Shown here: positions 1 through 6,870 of the stretch, piece by piece | Layout: the number at the start of each line of letters is the position of its first letter | Numbering within the stretch: the stretch's first letter is position 1 | Assembly (NCBI GenBank): GCA_946529195.1 | Contig: CAMMZE010000055.1 | Coordinates: 1 to 7,016, forward strand | From: an uncultured Lachnospiraceae bacterium | Lineage (GTDB): Bacteria; Bacillota_A; Clostridia; Lachnospirales; Lachnospiraceae | Direction of reading: 5' to 3' | Length of the DNA: 7,016 nt | Notes under the pieces: model-generated | Database searches by the model: none | What the model was told of the DNA's origin: nothing | What the model saw: only the letters and a program-made list of their open reading frames with translations | Made by a program: the position numbers and the translations under genes

Positions 1-1458
1 GTAGCCCTCGGAAAAGCCGCAGCCGAAGGCATTGATCATGGATTTGATCTCGGCGTTGGCCAGAATCTTGTCGATGCTGGCTTTTTCTACATTTAAAATC
101 TTGCCGCGGATGGGCAGGATAGCCTGAAAATGGCGGTCACGGGCAGTCTTGGCGGAGCCGCCGGCGGAATCTCCCTCTACAATAAAAATCTCGCAGATTG
201 AGGCATCCCGGCTCTCACAGTTGGCCAGCTTGCCGTTGGAATCAAAGGAGAACTTGGGCTTGACCAGGAGATTGGTCTTGGCCTTCTCCTCCACCTTACG
301 GATCTTGGCCGCCTTCTCCGCGCAGGAGAGAACCGTCTTTAAGGTCTCCAGGTTCTTATCAAAGAAGCGGACCAGCTCTTCACTGACAACCTTGGCCGCT
401 GCCTTGGCTGCATCCTGGTTGTCCAGCTTGGTCTTGGTCTGTCCCTCAAAACGGGGGGCCGGATGCTTGATGCTGATCACGGCAGTCAGTCCGTTCCGGA
501 TATCGGTACCGGTAAAATTGTCATCCTTTTCCTTGAGAACACCGATCTCGCGGGCATAGCTGTTCATGATGGTGGTAAAAGCCGTCTTAAAACCGGTGAT
601 GTGGGTGCCGCCCTCTGCATTGTAAATATTGTTGCAGAAGCCCAGAACATTCTCATGGAACTCATTGGTATACTGGAGGGCGCCCTCTACGGCGATCCCG
701 TTTTCCGTGCCCGAGAAGGTGACGATATCGGTCAGGGTCTCCCGGCTGCTGTTGATATCGCGGATGAAGCCGGTCAGACCATCAGGCTCGTGGAAGGTGA
801 TCTCCTCTGCGGTCTCCGGTGTCTCATCCTTATATAATATAGTCAGACCGGGATTCAGATAGGCAGTCTCATGGAGACGGTTCTTGATGTCGTCGGTCTT
901 GAAACGGGTAGTCTCAAAAATCTCGCCATCCGGCAGGAAGGATATGGTCGTTCCGGTGGCGCGGGTGCGGCCGGTCACGGGAAGCAGGCCTCCCTCCAGC
1001 TCCAGAACGGGAATGCCCCGGCTGAAGCGGTCATGGTAAATATAGCCGCCGCGGCAGATGGTCACATCCATCCACTCGGAAAGAGCATTGACAACGGAGG
1101 AGCCAACACCGTGGAGTCCGCCGCTGGTCTTGTAGGCAGAATCGTCAAACTTGCCTCCGGCGTGCAGGGTTGTCAGAACCAGACGCTCTGCCGGCAGGCC
1201 TTTCTCATGCAGGTCGACCGGGATCCCTCGTCCGTTATCAGAAACGGTAACCGAGCCATCCTGGCAGATGGTCACCCGGATCTCATCGCAATAACCGGCA
1301 AGATGCTCATCAACAGCATTATCCACGATCTCATAGACCAGATGGTTGAGTCCCTTGCGGGACACGCTGCCGATATACATGCCGGGGCGCATACGCACAG
1401 CTTCCAGACCCTCCAGAACGGAGATACTGCTGGCATCGTAATTATTTTGAACAGTCAT
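1..1458 (-). CDS. gyrB/parE: Type IIA DNA topoisomerase ATPase subunit B (GyrB/ParE family), 3' end beyond window
   Basis: This is the B subunit of a gyrase or topoisomerase IV, which binds ATP and drives strand passage with the GyrA/ParC partner on the chromosome. Reading the minus strand from ATG at 1458 gives 486 codons without a stop to base 1. Family members are about 630-650 residues, so roughly a quarter is missing. The GHKL ATPase domain is clear: YEIVDN with catalytic Glu43 and Asn47, DNGRGIP at 74-80, GGKF at 101-104, SGGLHGVG at 112-119 and the QTK loop at 340-342. The Toprim domain begins with EGDSAGG at 428-434 (catalytic Glu428); its DxD metal site lies off the left edge. GGAAAGGA, 8 nt upstream, supports this start. 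An in-frame ATG at 1476 has no ribosome site. The YKTSGGLHGVGSSVVNALS stretch and a position away from dnaA/recF suggest the topoisomerase IV (ParE-type) paralogue, while KILNVEKA resembles GyrB. The family is certain; the paralogue is not. Confidence 0.93.
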   Translation of the reverse strand, partial: MTVQNNYDASSISVLEGLEAVRMRPGMYIGSVSRKGLNHLVYEIVDNAVDEHLAGYCDEIRVTICQDGSVTVSDNGRGIPVDLHEKGLPAERLVLTTLHAGGKFDDSAYKTSGGLHGVGSSVVNALSEWMDVTICRGGYIYHDRFSRGIPVLELEGGLLPVTGRTRATGTTISFLPDGEIFETTRFKTDDIKNRLHETAYLNPGLTILYKDETPETAEEITFHEPDGLTGFIRDINSSRETLTDIVTFSGTENGIAVEGALQYTNEFHENVLGFCNNIYNAEGGTHITGFKTAFTTIMNSYAREIGVLKEKDDNFTGTDIRNGLTAVISIKHPAPRFEGQTKTKLDNQDAAKAAAKVVSEELVRFFDKNLETLKTVLSCAEKAAKIRKVEEKAKTNLLVKPKFSFDSNGKLANCESRDASICEIFIVEGDSAGGSAKTARDRHFQAILPIRGKILNVEKASIDKILANAEIKSMINAFGCGFSEGY

Positions 1459-1466
1459 GTGCTGCG

Positions 1467-1474
1467 TCCTTTCC
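1467..1474 (-). promoter_or_regulatory. Ribosome binding site of the topoisomerase gene
   Basis: GGAAAGGA on the minus strand, with 8 nt before the ATG at 1458. It decides between that ATG and the in-frame ATG at 1476, which has only AT-rich sequence upstream. Confidence 0.75.
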
Positions 1475-1507
1475 ATTTATAATAGTCAACAAAACATTAT
1501 CTGGAAT

Positions 1508-1537
1508 ATCATAAATCATATCGAGGCGGACTGTCAA
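1508..1537 (-). promoter_or_regulatory. Sigma-A-type promoter for the topoisomerase gene
   Basis: On the minus strand there is a perfect -35 TTGACA (1532-1537), an 18-nt spacer and a -10 TATGAT (1508-1513). Transcription would start near 1501, leaving a leader of about 43 nt before the start codon. A second TTGACT at 1484-1489 has no matching -10 box and falls within this leader. Confidence 0.75.
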
Positions 1538-1548
1538 GCGGAAAAATA

Positions 1549-1560
1549 GAACATATATTC
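1549..1560. promoter_or_regulatory. Possible LexA (SOS) box between divergent promoters
   Basis: GAACATATATTC is a near-palindrome. It differs by one base from GAACATATGTTC, the form of the Bacillus-type LexA/DinR operator (consensus GAAC-N4-GTTC). It lies 11 bp upstream of the topoisomerase -35 box and 17 bp upstream of the dnaX -35 box. One half site (GAAC) is intact and the other is GAAT. Such a match can arise by chance in AT-rich DNA, and the position upstream of both -35 boxes is not the usual place for strong repression. Tentative. Confidence 0.3.
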
Positions 1561-1577
1561 GGTTTTGCAATTGGCAG

Positions 1578-1606
1578 TTGAATTTCAGATGCTTTTAAGA
1601 TAATAT
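1578..1606 (+). promoter_or_regulatory. Sigma-A-type promoter for the dnaX operon
   Basis: There is a -35 TTGAAT at 1578-1583, a 17-nt spacer and a -10 TAATAT at 1601-1606, followed by AT-rich sequence. Transcription would begin near 1613, about 44 nt before dnaX. It is the best match in the spacer and fits the divergent layout. The overlapping TATAAA at 1605-1610 is an alternative -10. Confidence 0.6.
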
Positions 1607-1640
1607 AAAATATAAGTGTCTTCATGACAGTAAACTTGCA

Positions 1641-1649
1641 GGAAGGAGG
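1641..1649 (+). promoter_or_regulatory. Ribosome binding site that fixes the dnaX start
   Basis: GGAAGGAGG ends 7 nt before ATG 1657. It lies inside the reading frame that could otherwise be extended to an ATG at 1624, so the upstream ATG is unlikely to be used. Confidence 0.85.
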
Positions 1650-1656
1650 CAGGCAG

Positions 1657-3240
1657 ATGGCTTATCAGGCACTCTACCGGAAATGGCGTCCGGTCACTTT
1701 TGATGATGTGCGCGGACAGGATCATATCGTCACCACACTGAAAAATCAGATGCTGATGGACAGGGTGGGACATGCCTATCTCTTTTGCGGGACCCGGGGC
1801 ACGGGCAAGACTTCCGTGGCCAAGATCCTGGCAAGAGCGGTCAACTGCGAGCATCCCAAGGATGGAAATCCCTGCAATGAGTGCGCCATGTGCAGAGCGG
1901 TCAATGAACAGCATTCCATGAATGTGGTCGAGATCGATGCTGCTTCCAATAACGGTGTCGACAATATCCGCGAGATCATCGAGGAGGTTGCATTCCCGCC
2001 GGCAGAGGGCCGCTATAAGGTCTATATCATCGACGAGGTGCACATGCTCTCGCCCGGTGCTTACAATGCACTTTTAAAGACCCTGGAGGAGCCGCCTTCC
2101 TATGTGATCTTCATTCTGGCGACCACAGAGCCGCACAGGCTGCCGATCACCATTTTATCACGCTGTCAGAGGTACGATTTCCGCCGAATCACAACGCCTG
2201 TCATTGCCAGGCAGCTGCAGGATCTGGCTGACCGGGAGCAGATCGACGCGGAGGAAGAGGCACTCGGGCATATCGCCCGTGTCGCAGACGGTTCCATGCG
2301 AGATGCTCTCAGTCTTCTGGACCAGTGTTCATCCTTTTACATCGGACAGAAGCTGACCCTGCGGAATGTGCTGGACGTGCTCGGTGCGGTAGACAGTTCT
2401 GTCTTTGGACGGATGCTGCGGGCAGTGGCTGCAAGTGATGCAGCTGCGGCGCTTACTGAAGTGGCAGAGGTGTCTTCACAGGGGCGGGATCTGACCCAGT
2501 TTACCCTGGATTTCACCTGGTATCTGCGCAACCTTCTCCTGTTCCAGTGCGGAGAGAGTGCCATTCCGCTGCTGGATGTGACAGCAGAGCAGCTGGCGGA
2601 TATGCGGGAAGAGATCAAACTGGCCGACAGCGGTGCTTTGACCAGATATATCCGGATTCTTTCCAGACTGGCCGGGCAGATGCGCTATTCTGCGCAGAAA
2701 AGAGTCCTGCTGGAGACGGAGCTGATCAAGATGTGCAGACCGGACATGGAAAGACGGCGGGATGAGCTGGAGGAGCGGATCGCCTATCTGGAAAAGATGA
2801 TGGACCGGGTGCTGACAGAGGGAGTCTCCCTGCAGGCGCCGCCATCCGGCGGAGGACAGGCGCTTCCGAAAAAGGCAGTCAGGCAGGAAAAGGTACCGGT
2901 GCAGGCAGCATCGGAAGATGTTCTGACGCTGATTGCCGAGTGGGAGACCTTCCGAAAGAGTCTGCCGGAGCAGCAGGCACTGATCCTGGACGGGGCTGAT
3001 GTTCAGCCCGGCGGAGGGAATCTGCTGCAGATCGCGGTCACGGATGCTTTCGGCTATTCCTATTATACAAGAAGCGACACACATAAAAAGGAACTGGAAA
3101 AGGCACTGACCGATTATATCGGAAAGGAACTGCAGGCTTCATTCCGTCTGCAGGAGAAAAAAGAAACAGAGGCCGGACCGGAGGATGACATCACGCAGAT
3201 GCTCAATCTGGACGGTGTAATATATGAGGAGGAAGATTGA
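1657..3240 (+). CDS. dnaX: DNA polymerase III subunit gamma/tau (DnaX)
   Basis: DnaX is the motor ATPase of the clamp loader, which places the beta clamp on primed DNA and tethers the replicative polymerases. The 527-residue product starts [12 protein letters not shown], the typical DnaX beginning. The AAA+ core shows Walker [10 protein letters not shown] at 45-53, a zinc module Cys64-x8-Cys73-x2-Cys76-x2-Cys79, Walker B with DEVH at 126-129, sensor 1 ATTEPH at 155-160, the SRC motif at 168-170 and [12 protein letters not shown] at 212-223. A collar domain follows to about 360, then a charged coiled-coil segment at 361-388, a Pro/Gly/Gln-rich linker at about 390-420, a C-terminal domain, and an acidic tail. 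Length is close to Firmicute homologues and shorter than the 643-residue E. coli tau. No canonical A-AAA-AAG frameshift signal in the correct register was seen, so only the long form is expected. Start ATG 1657 is chosen over ATG 1624 by its ribosome site. The next gene begins 1 nt after the stop. Confidence 0.97.
   Translation: MAYQALYRKWRPVTFDDVRGQDHIVTTLKNQMLMDRVGHAYLFCGTRGTGKTSVAKILARAVNCEHPKDGNPCNECAMCRAVNEQHSMNVVEIDAASNNGVDNIREIIEEVAFPPAEGRYKVYIIDEVHMLSPGAYNALLKTLEEPPSYVIFILATTEPHRLPITILSRCQRYDFRRITTPVIARQLQDLADREQIDAEEEALGHIARVADGSMRDALSLLDQCSSFYIGQKLTLRNVLDVLGAVDSSVFGRMLRAVAASDAAAALTEVAEVSSQGRDLTQFTLDFTWYLRNLLLFQCGESAIPLLDVTAEQLADMREEIKLADSGALTRYIRILSRLAGQMRYSAQKRVLLETELIKMCRPDMERRRDELEERIAYLEKMMDRVLTEGVSLQAPPSGGGQALPKKAVRQEKVPVQAASEDVLTLIAEWETFRKSLPEQQALILDGADVQPGGGNLLQIAVTDAFGYSYYTRSDTHKKELEKALTDYIGKELQASFRLQEKKETEAGPEDDITQMLNLDGVIYEEED
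3227..3232 (+). promoter_or_regulatory. Ribosome binding site of ebfC inside the dnaX end
   Basis: A perfect AGGAGG, 9 nt before ATG 3242, lies within the last codons of dnaX. It rules out the in-frame ATG at 3224, which would put this site inside the coding region. Confidence 0.85.
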
Positions 3241-3241
3241 T

Positions 3242-3595
3242 ATGGCAAAAAGAGGCGGTTATGCAGGCGGCATGCCTGGAAATATGAGCAACCTGATGAA
3301 GCAGGCGCAGAAGATGCAGAAACAGATGGAAGATGCACAGAAGCAGCTTGAAGTGATGGAACTGGAAGCAAGTGCCGGCGGCGGAGCCGTTACGGTAAAG
3401 GTTTCCGGCAAGAAAGAGATTCTTGCAGTTGAGATCGACCCGGAGGTAGTAGATCCGGATGATGTGGAGATGCTGCAGGATCTGATCGTGGCAGCTGCCA
3501 ATGAAGCACTGCGCAAAGTAGATGACGCCAGCCATTCTGCTATGTCTAAATTTACAGGCGGTCTCGGCGGCCTTGGCGGGGGGTTTGGATTCTGA
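3242..3595 (+). CDS. ebfC: YbaB/EbfC family nucleoid-associated protein
   Basis: This is a small dimeric DNA-binding protein of the YbaB/EbfC family, thought to coat or organise the nucleoid; the family is almost always encoded between dnaX and recR. The product has 117 residues, a little longer than the usual 100-110 because of a Gly-rich N-terminal extension ([14 protein letters not shown]). Helix 1 holds the family pattern [20 protein letters not shown] at about 17-36. A beta sheet with the hallmark [15 protein letters not shown] follows at 47-60, then [25 protein letters not shown] at 67-90. The tail is very rich in glycine and phenylalanine ([12 protein letters not shown]). The gene starts 1 nt after dnaX and its stop overlaps the recR start by one base (TGATG), so translation of all three is probably coupled. 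Confidence 0.95.
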   Translation: MAKRGGYAGGMPGNMSNLMKQAQKMQKQMEDAQKQLEVMELEASAGGGAVTVKVSGKKEILAVEIDPEVVDPDDVEMLQDLIVAAANEALRKVDDASHSAMSKFTGGLGGLGGGFGF

Positions 3596-4191
3596 TGGAT
3601 GCCTACAGCGGCCAGATCAGCAGGCTGATCGCAGAGCTTTCTAAGCTTCCCGGTATTGGGGCAAAGTCTGCGCAGAGGCTTGCGTTTCATATTATAAATA
3701 TGCCCGAGGACCAGGTAGAGAGTCTTGCAGATACGATCGTAACAGCCAGAAAGAAGACACATTACTGCAAGTCGTGCTTTAACCTGACAGATGCAGACCT
3801 GTGTCCGATCTGCGCGGACTCCGGCAGAGACCACAGCACGATCATGGTGGTAGAGACTCCCCGCGACCTGGCTGCCTATGAAAAAACGCAGAAGTATACC
3901 GGCGTTTATCATGTGCTCCACGGGGCGATTTCTCCCATGCTGGGGATCGGACCGTCTGATATCAGGCTGAAAGAGCTGATGGTGCGCCTGCAGGAAGATG
4001 TCAGTGAACTGATCATAGCGACCAATTCCACTCTGGAAGGGGAGACGACTGCCATGTATATCAGCAAGCTTGTCAAACCGACAGGGATCAAGGTCACCAG
4101 GATCGCCAGCGGTGTGCCGGTGGGCGGAGATCTGGAGTATATTGACGAGGTAACGCTTCTCCGGGCACTTGACGGAAGAGTTGAACTATAA
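3595..4191 (+). CDS. recR: Recombination mediator protein RecR
   Basis: RecR works with RecO, and often RecF, to load RecA onto single-stranded DNA covered by SSB during gap repair. The 198-residue product has the standard length and full domain set. A helix-hairpin-helix lies at about 11-34 ([18 protein letters not shown]). A four-cysteine zinc finger uses Cys58, Cys61, Cys70 and Cys73. The Toprim domain spans about 80-175, with VVETPRD at 85-91 and [13 protein letters not shown] at 144-156. The C-terminal [18 protein letters not shown] segment is the Walker-B-like part that helps ring assembly. The start ATG shares its A with the ebfC stop codon, and there is only a weak G-rich stretch upstream, so re-initiation by the same ribosome is likely. 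Confidence is very high from motifs and gene order. Confidence 0.97.
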   Translation: MDAYSGQISRLIAELSKLPGIGAKSAQRLAFHIINMPEDQVESLADTIVTARKKTHYCKSCFNLTDADLCPICADSGRDHSTIMVVETPRDLAAYEKTQKYTGVYHVLHGAISPMLGIGPSDIRLKELMVRLQEDVSELIIATNSTLEGETTAMYISKLVKPTGIKVTRIASGVPVGGDLEYIDEVTLLRALDGRVEL

Positions 4192-4201
4192 CCATAACAG
4201 G

Positions 4202-4208
4202 AAAGGGA
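4202..4208 (+). promoter_or_regulatory. Ribosome binding site of the propeller protein gene
   Basis: AAAGGGA, 7 nt before ATG 4216, in the 24-nt gap after recR. I saw no promoter or terminator in this gap. Confidence 0.65.
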
Positions 4209-4215
4209 CGGCTTT

Positions 4216-6057
4216 ATGGATGGGATTAGATTAGTTACGGATGATGACCTGGAAGTTCCTTCTGCAGAAGGGGATACCGGATCAGAGAAAAGCATCCCTT
4301 CCGGGGAAATGAACACCGAAATGCCGGAAGGCAGCGAAGAGGCCGGTCCTGCCCCGGAGCCTGTTCTTGAGGAAGAGAATCTGAAAGAGGAGGAAGAAAG
4401 TCCGGCTGAGAGTCCGGCTGCGGAGGAGACGCCGGAAGCAGAGGCTTCAGAAGCAGAGGCTCCTGAAACAGAGGCTCCTGAAACAGAGGCTTCAGAAGCA
4501 GAGGCTCCTGAAACAGAGGCTCCTGAAACAGAGGCTCCTGAAACAGAGACGCCGGAAGCGGCGGCTCCGGAAACGGCAACCCCGGAAGCAGAGCAGGCAT
4601 CAGAGGCAGAGCAGGAAGATCTGTTCCCTGCCAAGAAGGACTTTTCGATTGATGAACTTCCTGAGATCGAGGATGTGCTGGGCCTGAATGAGCCTGAAGA
4701 GGAGCAGTCTGCCCAGGAAAAATCTGACCAGGAAGAGCCTGCCAGGGAGAAGCCTGCATCGTCCGGATTTCATATTCCTTTCCTGGGAGGGAAAAAGAAG
4801 GATAAAGATGAGCCGGAAACTGCAGATGCTAAGGAAGCAGACAAAGCAGATGCGGAGAAGGCAGATGCGGAGAAGGCGGAAACCGGGACAGCTGAAGAGA
4901 AACAGGATAGCGAAGCTGAGGAGGAAAAGGATAAAAAATCCAGCCTGCTCATGCCTTCCGGCAGTGTCAGGAGCATTCTGATCGCCGGTGTCGTGATCCT
5001 GATCATCATTCTGGCCTATGCCTGGTTTCAGAGCCGCAGGGTCTATAGTTCCTACGAGGTCATGAGCGAGGTCACCAGTGCCGGTGATGCGTCGGCCTCC
5101 TATAAAGTCAGCAAAAACGGGATGATCCGGTACAGCAATAATGGTATTGCCCTGACAGATAAGAGCGGAAATGTCATCTGGAACCAGACCTATGAGATGA
5201 ATAACCCGATCATTGACACAGCAGGCAATTATATTGCTGCAGGAGATCGCGGGGCAAGTACGCTTTTTATTTTCAACCAGTTCGGACAGTGCGGAAAGCT
5301 GACAACGGAGCTGCCCATTCAGGGCTTGCAGCTGGCGGACAATGGCGTCACTGCAGTCATTTTGTCCGATGCGGAGAGCAATTTTATCAATCTGTATGAC
5401 AGACAGGGCAACCGCCTTGTCGGGATCCGCGCAACTTTAGAGAATACAGGATATCCTCTGGCGGTCGGCGTATCCCCGGATGCAACCCATCTGGTTGTCA
5501 GCTACCTTACGATTTCAGAGGATGCCAAAATTCAGACCAAACTGGTCTTCTATGATTTCAGTATGTCAACCGGGGAACATGAAAAGCATTCCGGCGTCAT
5601 AAACGGACTTTGCCCGAGAATACAATTTCTGGGAGACCAGAGAGTGGCTGTATTCAGGGAAAGCGGTTTTGATATCTATTCGATCGACGGTGAGATCAAG
5701 ATGGTATTTTCCTCGGAATTTGAAGACGAGATCCGCAGCATTTTTGCTGATGATCAGAGACTGGGATTTATATTCCGCAACAAGGATGGAAATGGAAAGT
5801 ACCGGATCGAACTCTATGATGTTTCCGGACAGAAGACCATGACCATTTACTCTGACCTGGATTATACAGATCTGCGGGCAGACGATGATGAAGTAGCTCT
5901 TTTCAACAGCAGCCGCGCGGAAATCTACAAGTTCAGTGGCAGACAGGTCTTTGGCGGTGATTTTGAGAACCGGATCACGGCGCTCATGCCCTCCTGGGAT
6001 ACCGGTATGTACTGGCTTGTGGAAGAGTCCCAGCTCAGTGAGATCCGTGTAAAGTAA
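4216..6057 (+). CDS. Membrane-anchored beta-propeller protein with acidic repeat region (DUF5711-like), function unknown
   Basis: This 613-residue protein has three parts. Residues 1-252 are low-complexity and strongly acidic, with a pentapeptide array of ETEAP/EAEAS type at 74-123, a short island GFHIPFLGGKKK at 184-195 and a KADAE repeat at 211-220. A single membrane helix follows at about 253-271 (ILIAGVVILIIILAYAWF). There is no cleavable signal peptide, so it resembles a type II anchor with the acidic half inside. Basic residues on both sides of the helix leave the topology open. Residues 276-613 contain seven evenly spaced turn motifs of the form hydrophobic-Y/F-D/N-x-x-G: near 315, 354, 395, 447, 488, 535 and 571, spaced 37-52 residues apart. 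This suggests a seven-bladed WD40/PQQ-like propeller. From memory it resembles the DUF5711 family of Firmicutes; this is unverified. No catalytic residues are recognised. It sits 24 nt after recR and 46 nt before a CvpA-like gene, so it is probably co-transcribed with both. Confidence 0.88.
   Translation: MDGIRLVTDDDLEVPSAEGDTGSEKSIPSGEMNTEMPEGSEEAGPAPEPVLEEENLKEEEESPAESPAAEETPEAEASEAEAPETEAPETEASEAEAPETEAPETEAPETETPEAAAPETATPEAEQASEAEQEDLFPAKKDFSIDELPEIEDVLGLNEPEEEQSAQEKSDQEEPAREKPASSGFHIPFLGGKKKDKDEPETADAKEADKADAEKADAEKAETGTAEEKQDSEAEEEKDKKSSLLMPSGSVRSILIAGVVILIIILAYAWFQSRRVYSSYEVMSEVTSAGDASASYKVSKNGMIRYSNNGIALTDKSGNVIWNQTYEMNNPIIDTAGNYIAAGDRGASTLFIFNQFGQCGKLTTELPIQGLQLADNGVTAVILSDAESNFINLYDRQGNRLVGIRATLENTGYPLAVGVSPDATHLVVSYLTISEDAKIQTKLVFYDFSMSTGEHEKHSGVINGLCPRIQFLGDQRVAVFRESGFDIYSIDGEIKMVFSSEFEDEIRSIFADDQRLGFIFRNKDGNGKYRIELYDVSGQKTMTIYSDLDYTDLRADDDEVALFNSSRAEIYKFSGRQVFGGDFENRITALMPSWDTGMYWLVEESQLSEIRVK
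4435..4584 (+). repeat. 15-bp in-frame tandem repeat (ten units) coding for Glu-rich pentapeptides
   Basis: Ten consecutive 15-bp units begin at 4435 and every 15 bases after. Most match GAAACAGAGGCTCCT or variants (GAAGCAGAGGCTTCA); the last three are degenerate. They encode EAEAS, EAEAP, ETEAP, ETEAS, EAEAP, ETEAP, ETEAP, ETETP, EAAAP and ETATP. There is a 45-bp higher-order copy: 4450-4491 is repeated exactly at 4495-4536. Gain or loss of a unit keeps the reading frame. Confidence 0.95.
4846..4875 (+). repeat. Two-copy exact 15-bp tandem duplication
   Basis: GCAGATGCGGAGAAG occurs twice head to tail (4846-4860 and 4861-4875), encoding ADAEK-ADAEK. Related degenerate copies flank it (KEADK before, AETG after). 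It lies in the same acidic domain as the longer array but has a different sequence, so it arose independently. Confidence 0.9.
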
Positions 6058-6090
6058 GACAGACGGAATCTGTGCATTGTCAGGAAGGAA

Positions 6091-6098
6091 AGGGGGAG
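6091..6098 (+). promoter_or_regulatory. Ribosome binding site that sets the cvpA-like start
   Basis: AGGGGGAG, 5 nt before ATG 6104, within a purine-rich run from 6082. It favours ATG 6104 over the in-frame TTG at 6077, which lies upstream of this run. Confidence 0.75.
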
Positions 6099-6103
6099 TG
6101 GGC

Positions 6104-6847
6104 ATGGATCTGGCAGAAATGAACATTGTGTCCTGGATCACGCTGCTCATTCTTGCAGTGTGTACGATCAGAGGCCTGCGTATGGGAATGGTAAGGACCG
6201 TATTCTCGACCTTTACCTTTATCGCGGCAATGATTCTGGCTGCTGTCTTTTCGCCCAGGCTTGATACTGTCCTGCAGGAGTCCCCTTTGTATCAGACAAT
6301 CAATGTGCGTGTAGAGAGGACCCTGGAAGGTAATCCCGAACTGGCTGGGGAAGGGAAAGAAGAAAATCTTGTCATAGAAAAGCTCCCCGTGCCGGAGTTT
6401 ATCCGGGAATCTCTGGCGGAGAACAATGACCAGAGTATTTATTCCCTGCTGGGCGTGGATAGTTTCTTCCATTATATCAGTGCCTACATCACGCGAGTCA
6501 TTTTGCGGGTACTGGCTTTCCTTCTGGTCTTCTTTGCCGCTGTCATAGCGCTCAGGCTTTTGTGCGCCCTGCTTGATGCCATAGCCGGGCTCCCTGTCCT
6601 GCATACACTGAACAGAGCAGGAGGACTGGCATTTGGCTTTGTAAATGGCATGATCATACTCTGGATCCTGTGCAGTATCGCTGCCCTGTTTGCAGGGACT
6701 GAGGCGGGAGCGGAGCTGAACCGCCAGATCAATGAAAGCGTTGTCCTGCAAACCATTTATAATAAGAACCTGCTTCTGATCCTGGCAGCCGGCCTGAAAA
6801 AGATCGGTCTGCCGCAGGCGCTGGAGAGCGTGATCCCGCCGGGATAG
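6104..6847 (+). CDS. CvpA family integral membrane protein
   Basis: CvpA-family proteins are inner-membrane proteins. The E. coli member is needed for colicin V production and has been linked to envelope stress tolerance; the biochemical role is unknown. The product has 247 residues from ATG 6104. Four hydrophobic segments are visible at about 8-24, 31-50, 128-153 and 172-197, plus a shorter one at 221-231. The first pair is joined by the basic RGLRMGMVR turn typical of the family, and LNRAGGLAFGFVNGMII at 169-185 matches the conserved C-terminal CvpA motif. The basic turn suggests that the 51-127 segment, charged and rich in Glu, faces outside. That segment makes the protein longer than typical members of about 160-180 residues. 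It follows the propeller gene by 46 nt and precedes the operon terminator, so the two probably act in the same compartment. Family assignment is good; the role is unknown. Confidence 0.8.
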   Translation: MDLAEMNIVSWITLLILAVCTIRGLRMGMVRTVFSTFTFIAAMILAAVFSPRLDTVLQESPLYQTINVRVERTLEGNPELAGEGKEENLVIEKLPVPEFIRESLAENNDQSIYSLLGVDSFFHYISAYITRVILRVLAFLLVFFAAVIALRLLCALLDAIAGLPVLHTLNRAGGLAFGFVNGMIILWILCSIAALFAGTEAGAELNRQINESVVLQTIYNKNLLLILAAGLKKIGLPQALESVIPPG

Positions 6848-6870
6848 GAGAGAGGACAGGTCGGAAGATC

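Noticed and set aside
871..1482. 203-codon plus-strand open frame, plus smaller plus-strand frames at 149-862
   Set aside because: They lie antisense to the clearly recognisable topoisomerase subunit, and the translations do not look like any known protein.
1624..1656. Upstream in-frame ATG of dnaX
   Set aside because: The strong GGAAGGAGG site lies between this ATG and ATG 1657, and homologous DnaX proteins begin at [12 protein letters not shown].
1585..2043. Minus-strand open frames opposite dnaX (also 2476-3084)
   Set aside because: Opposite strand of conserved DnaX domains; no ribosome site and no recognisable protein features.
3157..3163. AAAAAAG run near the dnaX end as a programmed frameshift site for a gamma form
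   Set aside because: The register is AAA-AAA-G rather than A-AAA-AAG, and it lies about 25 codons before the stop, too late to give a gamma-like short product. The run at 2869-2873 has only five A.
3909..4634. Minus-strand open frame rich in SGASVSGAS repeats, and a second repetitive minus frame at 4235-4759
   Set aside because: Both are antisense images of the 15-bp repeat and of recR/propeller coding sequence. The repeat lacks stops in several frames by its composition. No ribosome site or promoter was seen.
6059..6073. Small hairpin ACAGA/TCTGT between the propeller and CvpA-family genes as a terminator or attenuator
   Set aside because: Only five base pairs, with no T-run; such stems are common by chance.
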